A stretch of DNA of 64,000 bases from Leishmania donovani (taxonomy: Eukaryota > Euglenozoa > Kinetoplastea > Trypanosomatida > Trypanosomatidae), in NCBI RefSeq assembly GCF_000227135.1, contig NC_018254.1, positions 771,446 to 835,445 on the forward strand, given 5' to 3'. Positions 31,182 to 41,249 of the stretch are shown here, one piece after another. Numbering within the stretch: position 1 is the stretch's first letter; each line of letters opens with the position of its first letter. The position numbers were made by a program, and so were the translations under genes. The notes beneath the pieces are model-generated. The model was not told the DNA's origin, searched no databases, and saw nothing but the letters and a program-made list of their open reading frames with translations.

Positions 31182-31703
31182 ACGCTATCCAGGATTACGA
31201 AGAAAACAGAGACCAAAGGAAGGAAGAAAAATGCTACGAGAACAAGAAGTGTGTGGCGCGTGGCGCTTCTCCTTCCCTTCACGTGAGTGCTTGCGTGGGA
31301 TGGGATCGGATCTGGGGGAGGCATGGGGTTCATGGGCGATGGCCCACGCCAAAAAAAAAAAAACAGCAGGAGAGAGACATAGAGACACGGATGGCGTCGT
31401 ACGGTGAGACGCGCACGCACACCCAGGGTTTCGAAAAAGAAAACATGGATGGGCACCGAGAACCCGCGCCCATCTCTACCCTCCGAAAAGAGGGTGCAAC
31501 ATATACGTGCCTCTCCCACTGCCGTACGCGAGTGTGCGTGTGTGGCGGAGTACGTGCCGCCAAAGTTATCGCGCGTCTGCGCTGCCTGCCCGTCGTCTTC
31601 CGCGCAGTCGCTGCGCTACTCACCGAGCCTTCGTGTCCCGAAAAGCGCCGCCACACCCGCCTGGGCGTCCTCGGAGCGAGCGACCAAGAGCATCGTCCCC
31701 GCT

Positions 31704-32045
31704 TCAAGCCTCAACCTTCACTGACCACGGGCTCGGCGTCTTGCCGTACTGGATATCCATGATCTCGTTCAGGAACCGGCGCGCGTAGCTCGGCTCCGAG
31801 AGCGGCACGCTGTACTCCTTGCCGCGATACGCAATCATGCTCACGGAAGACACGATGGCAGCCGTGCCGCATCCGAAGCACTCCATCACGCGCCCCTCCT
31901 GCAGCGCCTCCGCCAGCTCAGACATGTAGTACGGGCGCTCCGACACCTCGAACTCGCCCCACGACCGTGCAAGCGCCAGGATCGAGTCGCGCGTCACGCC
32001 GGGCAGGATCGTCCCGTCCAGCGGCGCGGTGACCAGCTCTGTCTT
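31704..32045 (-). pseudogene. Duplicated 3' end of the branched-chain aminotransferase gene (probable contig-overlap artefact)
   Basis: 31706-32045 is identical to 32145-32484, the last ~113 codons of the aminotransferase, including the VKVEA C-terminus. Only this copy shows the stop codon (TGA at 31706-31704). The identity begins and ends exactly at the 99-N gap, which points to unmerged overlapping contigs rather than a true duplication. The real gene would be 31704-32045 joined directly to 32485-33348. Confidence 0.85.
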
Positions 32046-32144
32046 NNNNNNNNNNNNNNNNNNNNNNNNNNNNNNNNNNNNNNNNNNNNNNNNNNNNNNN
32101 NNNNNNNNNNNNNNNNNNNNNNNNNNNNNNNNNNNNNNNNNNNN
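32046..32144. other. Assembly gap (99 N), probably spurious
   Basis: Flanked by 340 identical bases on both sides. It cuts the aminotransferase stop codon out of the main copy. Confidence 0.95.
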
Positions 32145-33348
32145 AAGCCTCAACCTTCACTGACCACGGGCTCGGCGTCTTGCCGTACTGGATATCCATG
32201 ATCTCGTTCAGGAACCGGCGCGCGTAGCTCGGCTCCGAGAGCGGCACGCTGTACTCCTTGCCGCGATACGCAATCATGCTCACGGAAGACACGATGGCAG
32301 CCGTGCCGCATCCGAAGCACTCCATCACGCGCCCCTCCTGCAGCGCCTCCGCCAGCTCAGACATGTAGTACGGGCGCTCCGACACCTCGAACTCGCCCCA
32401 CGACCGTGCAAGCGCCAGGATCGAGTCGCGCGTCACGCCGGGCAGGATCGTCCCGTCCAGCGGCGCGGTGACCAGCTCTGTCTTGCCCTCCTTCGTCTTC
32501 CACAGCGTGCAGAAGTTCATGAATCCGGCCTCCTGCACCTCATCCTTGGAGCCGAGCCACAGCACCTGGTTGTAGCCGAGAGCCTGCGCCTCCTCCTGAA
32601 CCAGCAGCGGCCCAGCGTAGTTGGCACCCAGCTTGCTGCCGCCAGTGCCACCGGGCCACGCGCGCTTGCGCTTATCCTCCGCAAGCAGCGTCACGGTCTT
32701 GATGGCCATCGCACCCGACTGGTCCTCCGGCGGCAGGTAGTACGGCCCCACGGGCGAAGCAATCACGAAGAGACGCACCGACCTCGAGGGAGCGGCGCCG
32801 AGGCTATCTGCGGTGCCGATAGCAGCCGGACGCAGGTACAGCGAGTAGCCGTGCTCCTTAGGCACGTAATCCTTCTCCGTCCTCACGAACTCCATGATCA
32901 CCTTCAGCATCTCCGCCTCGTCAAAGTCCGGGAAGCACAGAGAGCGCATGCTGTGGCGCAGGCGCGCAACGTTCCGGTCAGGGCGGAACAGGCGCAGGCT
33001 CTGCTTCTCCAGCTTCTCACCCCTCGCAGCCCTCGTGATGTCGGCAATGTCCGCGTACACTTTCATTCCCTCGAAGCACTGTGTCGCGTAGTGCAGGCAC
33101 GACGTCTGCGGCGGCAGCGAAAAGTTGGCGAAAGGTACGATCGCCGGCGCACCCCACCTGCCGTCGTTGAAGTCGATTATCACCATGTGCGGCGTAAAGA
33201 GGGTGCCAAAGGCGACGCCCTTCATCGGCGGCAGCGGCGGCGGATCGGCCACCAGCGTTTTAGTAAGCGCCGCAGCCGTGAAGGAGACGACGGGGGCCCT
33301 GCTGCCACGCGCAGCACTGGCCTGGTGCCAGCGTCGGCTCAGCAGCAT
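32143..33348 (-). CDS. BCAT: Branched-chain amino acid aminotransferase, probably mitochondrial
   Basis: 401 aa from the ATG at 33348. Two bases of the stop codon fall in the gap (the stop is seen in the duplicate at 31704-31706). The N-terminus MLLSRRWHQASAARGSRAP is Arg/Ser/Ala-rich without acidic residues, a plausible mitochondrial presequence. Class IV PLP-fold motifs run in order: LHYATQCFEGMKVYAD (85-100), FRPDRNVARLRHSMRSLCFP (121-140), LYLRPAAIGT (170-179), GGTGGSKLGANYAGPLLVQ (233-251, with the predicted PLP lysine K239), EAGFMNFC, DGTILPGVTRDSILALAR and ECFGCGTAAIVSSV. It transfers the amino group between Leu/Ile/Val and 2-oxoglutarate, the first step of branched-chain catabolism. 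All key motifs are present. A polypyrimidine/AG acceptor lies just upstream. Confidence 0.95.
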
Positions 33349-33368
33349 GGCAAGAGACCTACGGGGCG

Positions 33369-33397
33369 CTGCCAGAGCAGAGGGGAGGAGACAGAGA
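33369..33397 (-). promoter_or_regulatory. Predicted polypyrimidine tract and trans-splice acceptor of BCAT
   Basis: The minus strand reads CTCTGTCTCCTCCCCTCTGC then TCTGGCAG, with the AG at 33369-33370, about 20 nt upstream of the ATG. A strong pyrimidine tract with an immediate AG fits spliced-leader addition. Sequence-only prediction. Confidence 0.45.
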
Positions 33398-33733
33398 TGT
33401 GGGCAGTCGATGCTGGGAGCGCAGTGAAGTTTATGGGCGAGTGTGTATGTGTCTGTGCATGCGCTGTGATTCGTACTCGGGTTCACAACGTCTGAGGCGA
33501 TACGGGGGGATATACTTAGAACGGATCTAACCATGCTGGGATGAGCACAGGAGAAGCGAGAGAGAGAGGTGTGGAAAGAGTGTTTTGCGTGCAGAGAAAG
33601 ATGAAGACAGGAAATAAAAGAAAAGAAAGGAGATTCACATGGAAAAGTGCGGGTTCGGGAGGGAGGGGAAGGGGGTGGGCAAAGGCGCGGCATGCCTGTG
33701 TGACGCCATGTATGTGGCGCTTCGTTACAACAG

Positions 33734-33832
33734 NNNNNNNNNNNNNNNNNNNNNNNNNNNNNNNNNNNNNNNNNNNNNNNNNNNNNNNNNNNNNNNNNNN
33801 NNNNNNNNNNNNNNNNNNNNNNNNNNNNNNNN
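33734..33832. other. Assembly gap (99 N), probably spurious
   Basis: The 333 bases before it (33401-33733) equal the 333 bases after it (33833-34165). Confidence 0.95.
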
Positions 33833-34773
33833 GGGCAGTCGATGCTGGGAGCGCAGTGAAGTTTATGGGCGAGTGTGTATGTGTCTGTGCATGCGCTGTG
33901 ATTCGTACTCGGGTTCACAACGTCTGAGGCGATACGGGGGGATATACTTAGAACGGATCTAACCATGCTGGGATGAGCACAGGAGAAGCGAGAGAGAGAG
34001 GTGTGGAAAGAGTGTTTTGCGTGCAGAGAAAGATGAAGACAGGAAATAAAAGAAAAGAAAGGAGATTCACATGGAAAAGTGCGGGTTCGGGAGGGAGGGG
34101 AAGGGGGTGGGCAAAGGCGCGGCATGCCTGTGTGACGCCATGTATGTGGCGCTTCGTTACAACAGCCCAACGCCCCTTCCTCCTTCCAACGCGGAAGGGA
34201 GAGGGGCATAGCGGAGAGAAAATCGTACACAAATGCGCGCACATACATATCCACACCAAGCTGATGCACGCGCAGGTGAGGAAGCAGTACTGCTCGATCC
34301 GCACGACGAGCACCGGTGGGTCCGCCACTCGCTGAGTGGGTGGGAAAGAGATAAATCGGCACCGAGAACAGATTGAAACAGCATATGCACACACAACTAA
34401 GAACACAGAGATTTAGTCGCCATGGGCATTGACCGTCTTGATGCAATGGCCCATGTCTCGGTTGACAGGCTCCGCACCTTGCGCCTCTCGCTCTTCGTAC
34501 GTGTCTGCTTGAGTTGTGGTCTAGTTGGACAAGCGCACCGAGCGATGTGTGAGGTGGCTCTCGGGCGTTGCGGTGGAGAGCGAAAAACATACGCGCGTAG
34601 ACATGAAGGAGGAAGCTGAGAGACGATGCGCGTGCGTGTGTATGGTGGCGGTGACTGGTAGTGCGGGACGAAAAATAGCGGATATCGTATGGGCAAAGGC
34701 GGGCCACCATCGTGGCCGCCCACCGCGACTTCGGGGGAGGAGAAAGAAAAAGAGCCTGATCGCGCGCAGACAT

Positions 34774-34797
34774 TATCTATCTATATATAGATAGATA
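34774..34797. repeat. 24-bp perfect AT-rich palindrome
   Basis: TATCTATCTATA followed by its exact reverse complement TATAGATAGATA. Unusual in this GC-rich window; it could form a small cruciform or hairpin. Confidence 0.9.
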
Positions 34798-34975
34798 TAT
34801 GCGCACACACGCAGATATAATGTACGCAAAGATGCCGTGAAATGCCAATCAGATCAACGGCATGCAAACCGCGTCAGCGAGAGCAACGCAGCACCGGAGA
34901 AGAGGTGAAGGAGCGGACAGCCGAAGCGTGTGTGTATGTGTGTGTGTGTGTGTGTTTGCCACCAATTCTGCGTGT

Positions 34976-35662
34976 CTAGGTGTTGTTAATCAGGTCCGCT
35001 AGACGATTGAGAATGGTGCGCCTCCGACGCCCACCCGCCATAGCGTCCGGCGCGGATGAGCCGCCGCCGGATGCGCAGCCGCGACTACAACTGTACATCG
35101 CCCCCGCGCCACCGCCGCCCGGCAGCCGATCATCTTCTATGACGCATGACGACAGAAGCCCAATCGGCACGAGCCACAGCATCAGGAAGAAGCCAAAAAC
35201 CAACAGTATGGACGTGTAGTACATAAGTCGCAGTGCGAACCAGTACCACATGGCGCTCTCCAGCAGCACCGCCAGCATCGTCGCCAGCACAAGCGGGCTG
35301 TTCATGCCCGGCACAAACGGGAAGGTGCGCAGCAGTCGCAAGTACAACACATTCACCAAGAGGCTGAGCAACGATCGCCACCAGCTCATCTGATCCACGA
35401 CAAGAATGGACGCGTGCACGGCAAAGTTGAAGAAGATGAGAGCACGAAGAATCCACTTGGTGCGCGACGGGTGCTCCTCCGCGACTTCGGCGACAAACAT
35501 TACTGCGCACGCGAGGCCGAAGGCGATGAAGCCAATGGCAACGGCCACCATCAGCGTGGAGACGAGACGGAATGGTCCAAACGGCCTGTACGCGCGTTTC
35601 GGCTGTATCCACCAGGAGCCCTTGTCGTCATCCTCGTAGTAGCCGTAGCCATGTCGACTCAT
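34976..35662 (-). CDS. TEX261/SVP26 (Erv26) family ER-Golgi membrane cargo adaptor
   Basis: 228 aa with four to five hydrophobic segments (about 35-60, 72-90, 96-112, 122-146 and 149-172). Family-specific wording is clear: FVAEVAEEHPSRTKWILRAL, LYLRLLRTFPFVPGMNSPL (106-124) and FGFFLMLWLVPIGLLSS (156-172) followed by DDRLP. TEX261 and SVP26 proteins are multi-pass adaptors that help load glycosyltransferases and other type II proteins into COPII vesicles. A role in early secretory traffic is therefore inferred. The N-terminal Tyr/Asp-rich stretch and the C-terminal Gly/Ser/Arg tail are lineage-specific. The ATG at 35662 is the only sensible start. Confidence 0.88.
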   Translation of the reverse strand: MSRHGYGYYEDDDKGSWWIQPKRAYRPFGPFRLVSTLMVAVAIGFIAFGLACAVMFVAEVAEEHPSRTKWILRALIFFNFAVHASILVVDQMSWWRSLLSLLVNVLYLRLLRTFPFVPGMNSPLVLATMLAVLLESAMWYWFALRLMYYTSILLVFGFFLMLWLVPIGLLSSCVIEDDRLPGGGGAGAMYSCSRGCASGGGSSAPDAMAGGRRRRTILNRLADLINNT

Positions 35663-36532
35663 CGTGTGCCTCCTTTTACACGCTCACCTACACACGCACA
35701 CTTACAGAGCTTTCCCCGCGTGCCGAGAAATTGCTAGTGACTCGCACTTGCGATCGAGCAGTTCCACTTGCACTGGCGCGTGGCTACTTTGGTTGCTCCC
35801 ACGATGTGCTACAAGCCGCCGGTAGCGCGTGTGCATGCGCACGCGTCTGCTCGTGCCTGTACAAGAGTGCGGCTGCGTTGCTGTGATTTCGTTTTTTTCT
35901 CTCTTTCTCGCTATGTAAAACGTGCGTGCCGTTGTCCCTCCAGGAAGGTCTGGATTTGCGCTGCGGTTGTTCACGGTGCGTGCCGCACGACGCGTGCACG
36001 TTGGCGTGAGCATGCGCGGGTTTCGTGTTGAGCTCGCAGAGATGAAGAGGGTGTGGACGGGAAAGGGCACAGGTGAGACGATTTTCAAGATCAGAAAGAG
36101 GGGAGGGTGGGTCCTCTCAACGGAGAGTGCCTGAGAATGCGAAACAAATCGAGGTGGCCAAAAGACAGCGGCGTCACGCGCATGGAGTCTGAAGCATGTA
36201 CACCCCATGAAGCACCGTCTTGGGCCTTCTCTGTTTCTTCTCATTTTTTTCTGTTCATTGCTCTTGGCATGTGCCGTCGCCTGTGCGCCGTCCGCAGATT
36301 CGGGGGAGCGACATCACGTCCAGCAGACCATAGAAACACAGCCAAGAGGGCACGAGACAATGCAGTGCAACGCACAAACACACCACAAACCAACAGCAGA
36401 GCGCACTCGACCGACGCACGCCTTTCGACGTCGTGCACCAGCGGAGGCGGAAATGGGTGGGCAGCCACCGTCTCGCGTTGAAAAAGGAAGCGAGAAACTG
36501 GACGAGAGCAGCGAGGCACGCAAATTTGTGTC

Positions 36533-36889
36533 TTCTCCTTCCCTTCAACGCGGTCATTCGCCGCCATGGAGCATGAGCCCAGCCACCCCCACCACCACTC
36601 TGGCCCCCGGCCCGGCCGCACAGGACCGTCATCGCGCGGCGCGAAGCAGCGGGACACACACGCCTCCCAGCAATGCGCCGCCACAGTCGCCGGGGCGCGG
36701 CCTCCGCCTCAACGTCGGCACACCACCCGCGCCCCGCCCGCCGCCACCGGGTGCACCCCCTCGGGGTCGCATAAAGGCTCCCCGCCAGCAGGCAGCGAGC
36801 ACCGGGTGGCGTGCGCGCGAGCCGCGCTGACGCTCGGCCCATCGCGCGGACGGCACAAGCGCCTTCACAGTCGCCGGCCGCTCCAGCAG
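36533..36889 (+). mobile_element. SIDER-like retroposon, copy D (3' truncated)
   Basis: Starts CTTCAACGCGGTCATTCGCC and matches copy B through the two signature-like blocks. It stops abruptly after GGCCGCTCCAGCAG, with no A-rich tail, so about 200 bp of the 3' part is missing. 3' loss is not expected from incomplete reverse transcription, so a later deletion is likely. It sits in the presumed 3' UTR/spacer of the RNR small subunit gene. Confidence 0.6.
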
Positions 36890-37251
36890 CAGCCTGCAGG
36901 TCTGTTGGCGTGTGTGTGTGTGTGTGAATCGATGTCTGGGCGCGTTTGATTGGATGGCGCCACTGTCGTAGGGCTTTTGTACAAGTGAAGGTGGCGGGAA
37001 CGACGGCAGAGAGAAGCGGCAGTCAGTGAAAGCCTCAGTCGCGCGTGACGGAGCACTGCAAGCGACACAAGCAACACATGAGGGAGGACATGCGCAGCCC
37101 CATCTCCGCAGCACTCACCACCGCATCTTCACACCTCCATTGTAGTCTTTCTCAGACAGATCCAATGCAGTGCGCTCTTTCGGTATCTATCGCATACCTC
37201 CCCGCCGACCTCTCCCCGCCCCCTGTCCAACATCCATCCTCCTTCGGCCAT

Positions 37252-37275
37252 CACCACCACCACCACCACCACCAC
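37252..37275. repeat. (CAC)n trinucleotide run
   Basis: Eight CAC units, reading GTG on the transcribed strand. Confidence 0.95.
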
Positions 37276-38749
37276 TTCGACACCGAAGAAAAACAAAGGG
37301 AAGCGGTGGAGAAGAGAGAAGAGACACAAATGAAAAGATTAGAAATACGGGAGAGAGAGAGTTCGCTCTCCCTTCGCTTGGCTACCTGCCCTGACGCCAT
37401 GCACAACTCCGGCAGGAAACCATCACGTACTCGCAAACAAGCCCAACCAAAGCGAAAAAAAAAAAGGAATGAGCGCCCATCAGCGCGTGCCGCACGCGCA
37501 TGTAGTCACGGGAGTTGGAAGGTGTGGAAACAAAAGAAGAGAGAATAGCGTCGGCGAGTTTACGCTTAGAGAAGAAGCCATCGTGGTTGGCCCCTTCTCT
37601 TTCGCCTCCTCCCTTTCTCTGTCGTTCTTTCGCCTGCTACGATGGCACCAGCAACGGCACCCACCGACACCTCTTCTCCGCTTCCCAAGACCCACCTACC
37701 CCCGTCACACCCCTCTTGCAGCAGAACGCATTTGCGAGCACGCGGTGCTTCCTTACGTGTATGTGCGTCCATGTATCTCTCTGCGACTGCCCTCCTCCGC
37801 TGCCGCGCTGGATCCCACCGCTCTTCCTCTCTCACTCACCCACACGCATGGAGCGCCGGTCAGCTGCTGTCTGCGTTGAGAAGACGCGCGCACACTTCCG
37901 GGCGAGACGCACGCCATCAACTCCAAGAACCTGCCGAGCAGGTAAAAGAGAAACCGAAATACATAAAGATCCACGGCATCGTGAAATCAAACGTGTGTTG
38001 CGCGCGTGCGACTTCCACGCACACCCACAGAGAGAGAGAGAATAAGGAGCAAAGAAAAATAGAGCAAGAGCGAGAAATAGTTGAAACAAGAAGAGAATAG
38101 CGCCGCGCACTTAAGCTTACGTTGTGTGCAGTATGTGTGTGTGTGTGTGTGTGCATGTATCCGCCATCAGCACGCGCGCGTCACTGTATGTGCGCATGCC
38201 GGTAGAGTGCGCATACCTGCGAGCCCATTCATTAGCCCTCTTCCCCGCTCTCTCTTGTCTCATCGTCGCAGCAGCAAGCACACCTCGCGCTCGCGACCAT
38301 CAAACCCATCGTGAGGGCTCCCATGCGGCATATTCGCGACACCGGGAAGGCTCGTGAGCCCACGCAGCTTTCGGAGATGAGAGTACGCGATCCCAAGAGA
38401 TGGAAGAGACACATGAAATGAAGAGCAAGAGAGACTCGACGAGGTAGAGCAGCATCAGTTGAAGGCGCCCAGCACTCACCTGCACCGGGATGGAGAGACG
38501 GGAACGCAACACGGCTGCCATAAAGCAAGCAGAAGCAATCAACCACGTCTTACGCAGGCACACACACACACGAGAGCACACGAACGCACAACAAACCTCG
38601 CCATCTCTCGGAGCAGCCAGCGCCTCCCTTGTCGATGTTTTCGTGTTCGCGTTATTTTGCTGTTGCGTGCTTTCCTCTTGTCTTCCGAGACGGGTATCAC
38701 CCCGCTTGTGTGCTCGCCGCATTCCTATGGCCTGTATAGAGGGCTTCTC

Positions 38750-38762
38750 GGGGGGGGGGGGG
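38750..38762. repeat. Poly-G tract (13 G)
   Basis: Homopolymer of G on the + strand (C on the transcribed strand). Confidence 0.9.
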
Positions 38763-39059
38763 CGAGAGGCACTCGCCCACGAATAGAGTCGAGGTGTAGA
38801 GGGGGAGGGCTAGATCAGCGTCGGGCCAGCCCTGGGGCACCAACACATACGCACCTGCAGAGTGACATCGCACAGTGGTGGTGTTCGTGTCCCCCATCTG
38901 CAGTGCCTCATGGATTCACGGATGAATGTGCGCGGCTACGGGGTGCTGCTGCTTCTCCTCATCTTCCCTCCCTCCCCTACCCCAAACACACCGGCAACGC
39001 GTGCGCAAAACGCGCAGCATCGGATAACCCGGCGGCCAGAGGTCAGGCAGCGCTCCTGT

Positions 39060-40274
39060 TTAGAAGTCCTCCGAGAGGGAGAACTTCTTCGACGTGCCCT
39101 CCGTGCTCATCACGCCGGCCTTCTGGTACTCCCCCACCCTCTTCTCGAAGAAGTTCGTTTTGCCCTGCAGCGAGATCATCTCCATGAAGTCGAACGGCTG
39201 CGTCGAGCGGTAGTGCTTCTCCTCGCCGAGCGACACCAGCAGCCGGTCCGCGACGAACTCGATGTACTGCGCCATCAGCTCCGCGTTCATGCCAATCAGC
39301 CGCACCGGCAGCGCGTCGCAGATGAACTCGCGCTCGATGTTCACCGCATCCACGATGATCTCCAGCACGCGCTCGCGCGGCAGCTTGTGCTTGATGTGCG
39401 AGTTGTACAGCAGGCATGCGAAGTCCGTGTGTAGGCNNNNNNNNNNNNNNNNNNNNNNNNNNNNNNNNNNNNNNNNNNNNNNNNNNNNNNNNNNNNNNNN
39501 NNNNNNNNNNNNNNNNNNNNNNNNNNNNNNNNNNNNNNNNNNNNNNNNNNNNNNNNNNNNNNNNNNNNNNNNNNNNNNNNNNNNNNNNNNNNNNNNNNNN
39601 NNNNNNNNNNNNNNNNNNNNNNNNNNNNNNNNNNNNNNNNNNNNNNNNNNNNNNNNNNNNNNNNNNNNNNNNNNNNNNNNNNNNNNCTGTATTGCGTGCA
39701 ACAGTCGCAGCTTCTCCTCGCTGTCCGTGATGTACGTGTCCAGCAGCACAGAGTACGTCTCCGAGTGGATGTTCTCCATCATCAGCTGGAACCCGTAGAA
39801 CGCGCGCGCCTCTGGCACCTTCACGTCGCTCATGAAGCGCTGCGCAAGATTCTCGATGACTATGCCGTCGCTGCCGGCGAAGAAGGCAAGCACGTGCTTG
39901 ATGAAGTGCCGCTCCCCGTCGTTCAGCGTTGCCCAGTCCTTCATGTCGTTGCCCAGGTCGATCTCCTCCACCGTCCAGATGCAGCTCTCCTGCTCCTTGT
40001 ACTTGCGCCAGATGTCATGGTACTGGATTGGGAAGAGGACGTAGCGGAATGGGTTCTCCTGCTGCAGCGGCTCCTCCTCGGCATTCGTCCCCTCGGCAAC
40101 CTTGTCCGCTGTCAGTACCTCGGCGCCAGCCGCAACCGGTTTCATGACGAGATTCTCCGTCTTGGCAGCATCGGTGGCCGCGCCATCGGTCGGCGTACAA
40201 GCAACTTCCGCCTCCACATCCTCCTCACGCGGACGCTTCGCGGCAGGCTGCAGGTTGGCTTCGGTGGACGGCAT
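39060..40274 (-). CDS. Ribonucleoside-diphosphate reductase small subunit (R2), interrupted by a 250-N gap
   Basis: The reading frame spans 405 codons with the gap inside. The N-terminal ~70 residues are a variable acidic Ala-rich extension. Conserved blocks then appear: [54 protein letters not shown] and [20 protein letters not shown], which carries iron ligands and the radical-forming tyrosine. The segment equivalent to the second Glu/His iron-ligand helix falls in the gap. After it comes [19 protein letters not shown], and the C-terminus is FSLSEDF, the peptide type that docks R2 onto R1. It supplies the diferric-tyrosyl radical for dNTP synthesis. By comparison with mouse R2 about 70 residues are missing, fewer than the 83 codons of N, so the gap size is only an estimate. 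Confidence 0.95.
39437..39686. other. Assembly gap (250 N) inside the RNR small subunit gene
   Basis: Run of N; both flanks read in one frame as R2. Confidence 1.
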
Positions 40275-40519
40275 GATGATGAGCCGTGGATCGCACAGGC
40301 TCGAGGGGAGAGAGGAGTCTGAAGAAGATCTAAGCGCGTGTGCAGAAAAATGGGTGTATGCGTTTCTATGGGAAGTGGAGATGAGGAGGAGTGGTCAGGG
40401 GAGCGTGTGTGTGCGCTTCTATCGAGGTACAACGGGGGAAGCAGTGAGGGAGAGCGAGAGCGAGAGATGGCTGCTTGGGTGGGTGGGTGTGTGTGTGTGT
40501 GTATGTGTGTGTGTGTGAC

Positions 40520-40546
40520 GAGAAGCGAGAAGCGAGAAGCGAGAAA
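40520..40546. repeat. Short tandem repeat (GAGAAGC)n
   Basis: About three to four perfect copies of a 7-8 bp AGCGAGAA-type unit. Confidence 0.8.
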
Positions 40547-40556
40547 AGACAATGGT

Positions 40557-40658
40557 GAGCGCGATGATGGGCGTGCACGTGCACGTGAAAGGCGGCATGA
40601 CACTCATGAGCGCGATGATGGGCGTGCACGTGCACGTGAAAGGCGGCATGACACTCAC
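40557..40658. repeat. 51-bp tandem duplication
   Basis: Two adjacent identical copies (40557-40607 and 40608-40658, diverging only at the last base) starting GAGCGCGATGATGGGCGTGC. Each contains the self-complementary GTGCACGTGCAC. Confidence 0.9.
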
Positions 40659-41249
40659 ACAGCATAGCATGATGGATGTCGGCCCACATGTGAGTGAGAA
40701 GTGCAGCACCACGATCAAAGAAGGGCACCGACGCCCCGCGAGTGCTCGAGGGCTAGGAAAGGCGATCTGTGATGGGTGTGAATGCAGTGCGCCGTATGCG
40801 TGCACACAAACAGTCGCGCAGTGGTCATTGTCACGTCTCCATCGCCTGTATCGATGCTTGATTCAGAGTTTACCTTCGTGCATGCGCCTTCGCACGTTTT
40901 TTTAAGCGAGCTGTAAAGTAGCGACGGAGAAAGAGGGGCACAGGGGAGGGGTCGGCGAAGGACAAGACATGCCCTCACGTGCACAACCGCCAACGTGCGG
41001 GCGTAGATTTTGTTAGATGAACGTATGGCAAGCGATGAGGGAAAGAGATCTGGAGGTGGCCGAGCGTGAGACAGAGAAAACATGCGCGGAGGTAAATGCG
41101 TCGCGGTAGCGAGCGCAAAATCAGCGCAGACAAGCCATGGGGATGTCGTTGTCCACCACCCCTCACCTCCTTCCCGACTTTCCCTTTCGCTCAACCCTCT
41201 GCGCGCCTGCTCTCCATACCTTTGGCCCCGTCACCCACAATGACTTCGA

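Larger units (their letters stand above)
28396..31703. other. Spacer between the aminotransferase and the D-lactate dehydrogenase-like gene, rich in SIDER-like repeats and gaps
   Basis: Holds three SIDER-like copies and three assembly gaps. Outside the repeats (29125-29770 and 31210-31700) it is GA-rich low complexity with an A run near 31350-31362. No intact gene is seen. Confidence 0.6.
33349..34975. other. Intergenic spacer between TEX261/SVP26 and BCAT
   Basis: Contains the BCAT splice-acceptor region, a spurious gap with a duplicated 333-base flank, and a 24-bp AT-rich palindrome. No gene is seen. Confidence 0.6.
35663..39059. other. Long intergenic spacer between RNR small subunit and TEX261/SVP26
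   Basis: About 3.4 kb without a supported gene. It contains one truncated SIDER-like copy (D), a (CAC)n run at 37252-37275, a GT run near 38132-38152, and a 13-G run at 38750-38762. Confidence 0.6.
40275..41249. other. Intergenic spacer between the 382-aa gene and RNR small subunit
   Basis: Contains a pyrimidine-rich stretch on the transcribed strand next to the RNR start (about 40302-40330), a GT run at 40489-40517, AGCGAGAA repeats and a 51-bp tandem duplication. No gene is seen. Confidence 0.6.

Noticed and set aside
33349..34773. Upstream extension of the aminotransferase reading frame to a 951-codon ORF.
   Set aside because: It crosses a spurious gap and low-complexity 5' sequence. The ATG at 33348 gives the normal length and a presequence.
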